DNA of 17,563 bases, taken from positions 1 to 17,563 of the forward strand of contig JBFWQW010000059.1 of assembly GCA_050249235.1 (NCBI GenBank). Direction: 5' to 3'. The DNA comes from JAEKLB01 sp050249235 (lineage in GTDB: Bacteria; Actinomycetota; Acidimicrobiia; Acidimicrobiales; CADCSY01). Position numbers and translations under genes: made by a program. Under the pieces are notes generated by a model. That model searched no databases. It saw nothing but the letters and a program-made list of their open reading frames with translations, and had not been told where the DNA came from. Shown piece by piece: positions 13,694-17,563 of the stretch (position 1 is the first letter of the stretch; each line of letters opens with the position of its first letter).

Positions 13694-14518
13694 GTGACGA
13701 CCGCCACCGGCAACCACGTCGTACCCGAAGGCGCCGGCGAGCCGGTCGCCCCGCTGGGGCCGGTCGCGCCGGCCCGGCGGCCGGCACCGGCGGAAGCGGC
13801 CCGCACCCTGGTCCACGGGGCCGATCGGGCCGCACTGGCCACGATCGCGGTGGAGCCGGCCGGCTACCCCTTCGGCTCCGTGGCGCCCTACGGCGTGCTG
13901 GCCGACGGGAGCACGGTGCTGTGCATCTCGAGCCTGGCCGAGCACACCCGGAACCTCGAGGTCGACGCCCGGGCCAGCCTGCTCGTCACCGAGCCCCGCC
14001 CCACGGGCGACCCGATGGACAACGGCCGGCTCACCCTGCTCGGTCCGGCCCGCAAGCTGGTGGACCCGGGTGAGATCGGGCGGGCACGGGAGGCCTTCCT
14101 CGCCCGCAACCCCGACGGAGCCGGCTACGTCGACTACCGGGACTTCGCGTTCTGGTGCCTCACCCCGGAGACGATCCGCTGGGTCGGAGGCTTCGGTCGC
14201 ATGGCCTGGTGCACCGTCGAGGCCTACCGAGCCGCCGAAGTCGACCCGACTGCGCCGGCCGCGTCGGGCGCCGTGGCCCACCTGAACGCCGACCACGCCG
14301 ATGCCCTCACCGCCGCGGCCCGGGCCTTCACCGGCCATCCCGACGCCACGGGTGCCCACGCCATCCGCGTCGACCGCTACGGCATCGACCTCGTGGTGGC
14401 CACACCGCGGGGCACGGGCCTCGGCCGTGTCGCATTCGAGCCCCGCGTCGAGACGGCGGACGGGCTGCGGGCGGCGGCCGTGTCGCTCACCCGGAGAGCC
14501 CGCCAGTCCCTGGCGTGA
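13694..14518 (+). CDS. hugZ: HugZ/HutZ-like heme oxygenase (PNPOx-fold with DUF2470-type C-terminus)
   Basis: A 274-residue protein. After a Pro/Ala-rich N-terminal extension of about 30 residues comes a split-barrel flavin/heme-binding domain: ADRAALATIAVEPAGYPFGS (43-62), then PYGVLADGS, LCISSLAEHTRNLEVDARAS (76-95), and ending IRWVGGFGRMAWC (161-173). The C-terminal domain starts with HLNADHADAL (196-205), the motif shared by HugZ family members and DUF2470 proteins. In H. pylori HugZ a C-terminal His ligates heme iron. The role inferred is oxidative opening of imported heme to free iron. The GTG start at 13694 has GGAG seven bases upstream. It is downstream of hmuT in an apparent operon. 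A plain PNPOx-like flavoprotein is the alternative, made less likely by context and the second domain. Confidence 0.88.
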   Translation: MTTATGNHVVPEGAGEPVAPLGPVAPARRPAPAEAARTLVHGADRAALATIAVEPAGYPFGSVAPYGVLADGSTVLCISSLAEHTRNLEVDARASLLVTEPRPTGDPMDNGRLTLLGPARKLVDPGEIGRAREAFLARNPDGAGYVDYRDFAFWCLTPETIRWVGGFGRMAWCTVEAYRAAEVDPTAPAASGAVAHLNADHADALTAAARAFTGHPDATGAHAIRVDRYGIDLVVATPRGTGLGRVAFEPRVETADGLRAAAVSLTRRARQSLA

Positions 14519-14652
14519 CGGCCGTCTGACCAGGGGGTCCGTCCAAGTGGCCCGGTCCGCGTCCGGGGCCCGCTGGTACCGTCCGACGACCGGTCGAGGC
14601 CGGCGCGCGGGAGGGACACGCCCGTCCGCGTCGATTTCGCTGGGGGTTCCAA
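14519..14652 (+). other. Intergenic region before the CoA-transferase
   Basis: 134 bp between same-strand genes. GGGGG at 14642-14646, six bases before GTG 14653, is the likely Shine-Dalgarno. A TACCGT at 14577-14582 could be a -10, but no matching -35 is visible, so I do not call a promoter. Confidence 0.35.
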
Positions 14653-17019
14653 GTGGGCGCGCTCGATGGCGTGAAGATCCTGGATCTGACGTGGGGCATC
14701 GCCGGCCCGATCGGTGTCATGCTGCTGGCCGAGCAGGGCGCCGAGGTCATCAAGATCGAGCCGCCCGGTGGCGATCCGTACCGCGACGCCCCCGAGTACC
14801 GGGTGTGGAACCGGGGCCGGCGCTCGGTGGTGCTCGACCTCAAGACCGACGAGGGCCGCGACCGGCTCCGCGCCCTGGCCGCCACCGCCGATGTGCTGGT
14901 CGAGGCCTTCCGTCCCGGTGCCATGGCCGAGCTGGGGCTCGACTACGAGTCGCTGAAGGACAGCTGCCCCCGCCTCGTCTACGTGTCCGTGCCGGCCTAC
15001 CCAGCGGGGAGCCGCCACGCCGGCCGCCCGGGTTGGGACGCGCTGGTGCAGGCCCGGGCCGGCCTCCAGTGGGAGCAGCCGGGCTGGCGACCGGGCCCGA
15101 CCTTCCTGCCGAACCACTCGCCGAGCATGGCGGCCGCCTACCTGGTGCCGGTCGGCATCATGGGCGCCCTCTCGGCCCGAGAGGAGACGGGCCGGGGCCA
15201 GCACGTGGAGACCTCGATCTTCCAGGGGGCGATGTCGCTCACGACGATGCTCTGGATCCACGCCGAGCACGGCCAGAACGACCTCGAGGCCGTGATGGCC
15301 AAGACCTATCCGCCCGGCATCCACCAGCGGAGCATCTACGAGTGCGCCGACGGCTGGATCCACGCCACGGGCGGGTCGTCGACGACGGGGGTCACCCTCA
15401 CCGACATCCTCGGCCTCCCCGCCGACAAGCATCCGGGCATGGTGATGATGCACGCTGCTTCCGGCACCGCCGAGGGGCTGGCCCTGGCCCAGGCCCTCCA
15501 GGAGGAGGCCGACGCCGCCTTCAAGAAGTTCACCGTCGCCGACCTGGTCGAGAAGCTGCATGCCAACGGCTTCGGCGCCGAGGCCATCCTGCCGGCTCAC
15601 AAGATGCTCGAGCACCCGCAGATGCTCGCCACCGACGCCGTGGTGCAGGTGGAGGACCCGGAGATCGGCACCACCACCCAGCTGGGCGTCACGATCAAGC
15701 TCGAGAAGACGCCCGGCCGGGTCACCGGGCCCCGCCCGCTCCTGGGCGCCGACACCGAGGCCGTCCTCGCCGAGCTGGCCACGGCGGCTCCGCTGGCGGC
15801 CGCCCCGGCGAAGGGCCCGCAGCCCAACGCCCTCTCCGACATCCGGGTGCTCGACTTCGGCCGGGCCTTCGCCGGGCCGTTCGCCTGCATGGTGCTGGCC
15901 AGCATGGGGGCCGACGTCATCAAGATCGAGGCGCCCGGCGTGGTTGGAATGATGGGCGGCGGGCCGTTCATCGGCTGCCAGCAGGGCAAGCGGGTCCTGG
16001 CCGTCGACATGAAGCGGCCGGAGGGTCGCAAGATCGTCGAGGAGCTCATGGCCAAGGCCGACGTCGTGCACCACAACATGACGATGGGCGTGGCGGAGCG
16101 CCTCGGCATCGACCACGCCACGGTGTCGGCCATCAAGCCGGACATCATCACCTGCAACACGTGGATGTACGGCCCGGTCGGGCCCATGGCCGCCCATGGT
16201 GGGCTCGACCCACTGGGTCAGGCGGTGGCCGGCCTGGAGTGGGAGGCCGGTCCCGTGGACGAGGGCGGCAGGCCGCTCTGGTACCGGTTCGGGCACGGCG
16301 ACACCGCCAACGCCCTGTCATCCGTCATCGGCGTGCTCATGGCGCTCTACCACCGCAAGAAGACCGGTGAGGGCCAGTCGCTGTGGACCTCGCTCTTCCA
16401 CGGCAGCGCGCTGTGGGGCTCGGGCGAGTACATCGGCCCCGACGGGCCGCCCCGGATCGCCAAGTTCGACAAGGCCCAGACCGGCTTCGGGGCCCTCTAC
16501 CGCCTCTACGAGACGCAGAGCGGGTGGATCCAGGTGGCGGCGCCGAAGCCCGACCAGTGGCCGGGGCTGTGCCGTGCGGTCGGCCGGCCCGAGCTCGAGG
16601 CCGACGAGCGGTTCGCGACCCCGGACGCCCGTGCGGCCAACCGGGCCGCGCTCGAGGCGATCCTCGAGCCGATCTTCGCCGGGGCGACCGCGCTCCAGTG
16701 GCGCCGCCGGCTCGACGCCGCCGGCGTGCCGAGCGAGATCCCGGTCGACACCGGCGATGGCGAGACCGTCCTCTTCGACGACGAGCTCGTCCGGCTGGGG
16801 CTGGTCGCCCAGCTCGACCACGTCCAGCACGGCGCCCTGCGCCAGGTGGGCCAGCTGGTGACCTTCAGCGACACGCCGGGCCGGATCGAGCGGGCGCCGT
16901 GGGTGGCCGGCCAGCACACCGTCGAGATCCTCCGCGAGCTCGGCTACGAGGACGAGCACATCGCCCTCCTGGCCAAGGACGGCATCGTCGCCTTCCCGGA
17001 GGGCGCCCTCGACGACTGA
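14653..17019 (+). CDS. Tandem-fused class III CoA-transferase (CaiB/BaiF family)
   Basis: A 788-residue protein made of two complete family III CoA-transferase copies joined by an Ala/Pro linker (about 376-394). Each half has its own start motif (VKILDLTWGIAGP at 7-19; IRVLDFGRAFAGP from 397). Each also has a GA(E/D)VIKIE strand and the catalytic aspartate region: Asp129 in GWDALVQARAGL, Asp519 in LDPLGQAVAGLEW. The usual family member is about 400 residues and dimerises as interlocked rings. Here the dimer may be built within one chain, and both active-site aspartates are kept. It transfers CoA between carboxylic acids, substrates unknown. The start is GTG. Relatives often sit in sterol/aromatic or bile-acid-type degradation clusters, but nothing here fixes the pathway. 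It converges on an amidohydrolase gene. Confidence 0.93.
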   Translation: MGALDGVKILDLTWGIAGPIGVMLLAEQGAEVIKIEPPGGDPYRDAPEYRVWNRGRRSVVLDLKTDEGRDRLRALAATADVLVEAFRPGAMAELGLDYESLKDSCPRLVYVSVPAYPAGSRHAGRPGWDALVQARAGLQWEQPGWRPGPTFLPNHSPSMAAAYLVPVGIMGALSAREETGRGQHVETSIFQGAMSLTTMLWIHAEHGQNDLEAVMAKTYPPGIHQRSIYECADGWIHATGGSSTTGVTLTDILGLPADKHPGMVMMHAASGTAEGLALAQALQEEADAAFKKFTVADLVEKLHANGFGAEAILPAHKMLEHPQMLATDAVVQVEDPEIGTTTQLGVTIKLEKTPGRVTGPRPLLGADTEAVLAELATAAPLAAAPAKGPQPNALSDIRVLDFGRAFAGPFACMVLASMGADVIKIEAPGVVGMMGGGPFIGCQQGKRVLAVDMKRPEGRKIVEELMAKADVVHHNMTMGVAERLGIDHATVSAIKPDIITCNTWMYGPVGPMAAHGGLDPLGQAVAGLEWEAGPVDEGGRPLWYRFGHGDTANALSSVIGVLMALYHRKKTGEGQSLWTSLFHGSALWGSGEYIGPDGPPRIAKFDKAQTGFGALYRLYETQSGWIQVAAPKPDQWPGLCRAVGRPELEADERFATPDARAANRAALEAILEPIFAGATALQWRRRLDAAGVPSEIPVDTGDGETVLFDDELVRLGLVAQLDHVQHGALRQVGQLVTFSDTPGRIERAPWVAGQHTVEILRELGYEDEHIALLAKDGIVAFPEGALDD

Positions 17020-17036
17020 CGGAGCTCGGCTCCGTC
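17018..17036 (+). terminator. Hairpin directly after the CoA-transferase stop
   Basis: GACGGAGC-TCG-GCTCCGTC, a perfect 8-bp stem with a 3-base loop beginning within the TGA. There is no U-run. It is the probable terminator of the CoA-transferase transcript. Confidence 0.55.
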
Positions 17037-17052
17037 ATCACCGCCTTGCGCA

Positions 17053-17107
17053 GACGAGCTCGGTGCGCACCTTGCCGCTCAGCGGCGACGAGCGCACCGA
17101 GCTCGTC
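17053..17107. repeat. Long perfect inverted repeat (16-bp arms)
   Basis: GACGAGCTCGGTGCGC (17053-17068) and its exact complement GCGCACCGAGCTCGTC (17092-17107) enclose 23 bases that hold a second small stem, GCCGC-TCA-GCGGC (17074-17086). It could be a transcription terminator, a dispersed palindromic element or a structured RNA. Confidence 0.7.
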
Positions 17108-17157
17108 GTTCCGGCACACCGTGACGCTCACCTCGCGAGCTGCCCGTGCGCCCGGCA

Positions 17158-17177
17158 CCGGGGCCGAGCGGCCCCGG
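17158..17177. terminator. GC-rich hairpin in the convergent region
   Basis: CCGGGGCC-GAGC-GGCCCCGG, a perfect 8-bp stem with a 4-base loop, lying between the long inverted repeat and the amidohydrolase-side hairpin. No U-run. Confidence 0.4.
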
Positions 17178-17190
17178 GCCGGGACGCGGA

Positions 17191-17219
17191 CGAGGGGCGG
17201 GCCGGGGGCCCGCCCCTCG
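17191..17219 (-). terminator. Strong hairpin downstream of the amidohydrolase gene
   Basis: CGAGGGGCGGGCC-GGG-GGCCCGCCCCTCG, a perfect 13-bp stem with a 3-base loop, 45 bp after the amidohydrolase stop on the minus strand. It is the probable terminator for that gene, of the U-less type common in high-GC actinobacteria. Confidence 0.6.
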
Positions 17220-17264
17220 CTCGAGACGGTGAGCAGGTCGTCGGCCGGGGCCGACGGTGTCAGC

Positions 17265-17563
17265 TCAGAGGTCGTACAGCTTGGCCGCGTTCTTCCACGC
17301 GATCTTCTGCTTGACCTCGTCGTCGAGACCACCGAAGTGCTTCTCGACGATGTGCTGCGACTCCGGCCACGTCGAGTCGGGGTGCGGGTAGTCCGTCGCG
17401 AACATGAGGGTGTCGGCACCGAGCATGTCGATGGTGCGCATGCCGGCCATGTCGTCCTCGAAGGTCGCGAAGAACTGGTTGGCCCAGTAGCTGGAGGGCT
17501 TCTCGGTGTTCTTGCCGCGGCCGCCCCAGTTGTGGCGGCGCTGCTGGGTGTCGTGGCGCTGCG
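17265..17563 (-). CDS. Amidohydrolase-2 family protein, C-terminal part (cut by window edge)
   Basis: Only the last 98 residues are present; the frame is open to the window end and the start lies outside. The visible part has SYWANQFFATFEDD, then DTLMFATDYPHPDSTWPES (a TDYPHPDS motif with the metal/catalytic aspartate of TIM-barrel amidohydrolases), and the family's usual ending, IAWKNAAKLYDL. Such proteins hydrolyse or decarboxylate carboxylic acids and amides; the substrate here is unknown. The N-terminal metal-binding HxH motif cannot be checked. It is convergent with the CoA-transferase gene, a pairing that could be functional but is not co-transcribed. Confidence 0.88.
   Translation of the reverse strand, partial: QRHDTQQRRHNWGGRGKNTEKPSSYWANQFFATFEDDMAGMRTIDMLGADTLMFATDYPHPDSTWPESQHIVEKHFGGLDDEVKQKIAWKNAAKLYDL

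Noticed and set aside
14377..16296. 639-codon minus-strand frame opposite the CoA-transferase
   Set aside because: His/Gly/Leu-rich shadow with no domain. The plus strand has two complete CoA-transferase domains.
17037..17264. Minus-strand open frame through the convergent hairpin region
   Set aside because: It belongs to a longer frame overlapping the amidohydrolase out of frame. Its sequence is dictated by the inverted repeats, and no start signal or family is apparent.
1..17563. CRISPR arrays, tRNA/rRNA genes, insertion sequences, riboswitches
   Set aside because: No regularly spaced repeats, cloverleaf-like segments, transposase motifs or target-site duplications were found by eye. Short structured RNAs cannot be excluded without a covariance search.

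Overview
The window is very GC-rich and densely coded, with overlapping stop/start codons (GTGA), several GTG starts, class E-type sortase sorting-signal features and DtxR/IdeR-like iron boxes. These point to a free-living high-GC actinobacterium. The gene content (paired CoA-transferases, amidohydrolase, acyl-CoA carboxyltransferase, PEP-utilising phosphotransferase) would suit an Acidimicrobiia (Iamia/Ilumatobacter-like) lineage, but that placement is inference from protein flavour and not from a marker gene. I see no tRNA, rRNA, CRISPR array, transposase or phage gene.

Layout. (1) 122-2501, minus strand: a LysR-type regulator followed by a single-chain, N-terminally short acyl-CoA carboxylase carboxyltransferase. 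(2) 2699-3418, plus: a membrane-anchored tyrosine/dual-specificity phosphatase. (3) 3435-6487, minus: a rifampicin-phosphotransferase-like PEP-utilising enzyme translationally coupled, by a GTGA overlap, to a four-TM membrane protein of unknown function. (4) 6690-9877: mitochondrial-type aconitase (minus) divergent from a GntR/HutC regulator (plus), with an 11-bp-period direct repeat across the shared promoter. (5) 9938-14518: a heme/iron acquisition island. It holds a sortase-anchored secreted protein, a heme-type ABC ATPase and permease (minus), and, divergently, a lipoprotein heme-binding protein plus a HugZ-like heme oxygenase (plus). Two DtxR/IdeR-like boxes sit over TTGACA-type promoters at the two control points. 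(6) 14653-17563: a tandemly fused class III CoA-transferase (plus) converging on an amidohydrolase (minus, cut by the window edge). A 245-bp intergenic region rich in perfect hairpins separates them.

How the genes may work together. The island in (5) is a self-contained route from surface heme capture (wall-anchored protein, HmuT lipoprotein), through import (HmuUV), to ring opening and iron release (HugZ), apparently under one iron repressor. The other groups are central or acyl-CoA metabolism: the TCA-cycle aconitase with its own putative regulator, and CoA-ester chemistry at both ends of the window. The least explained unit is the phosphotransferase/membrane-protein pair in (3). No stretch over 300 bases lacks a gene. 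The longest gaps (2502-2698, 6488-6689 and 17020-17264) are described below.
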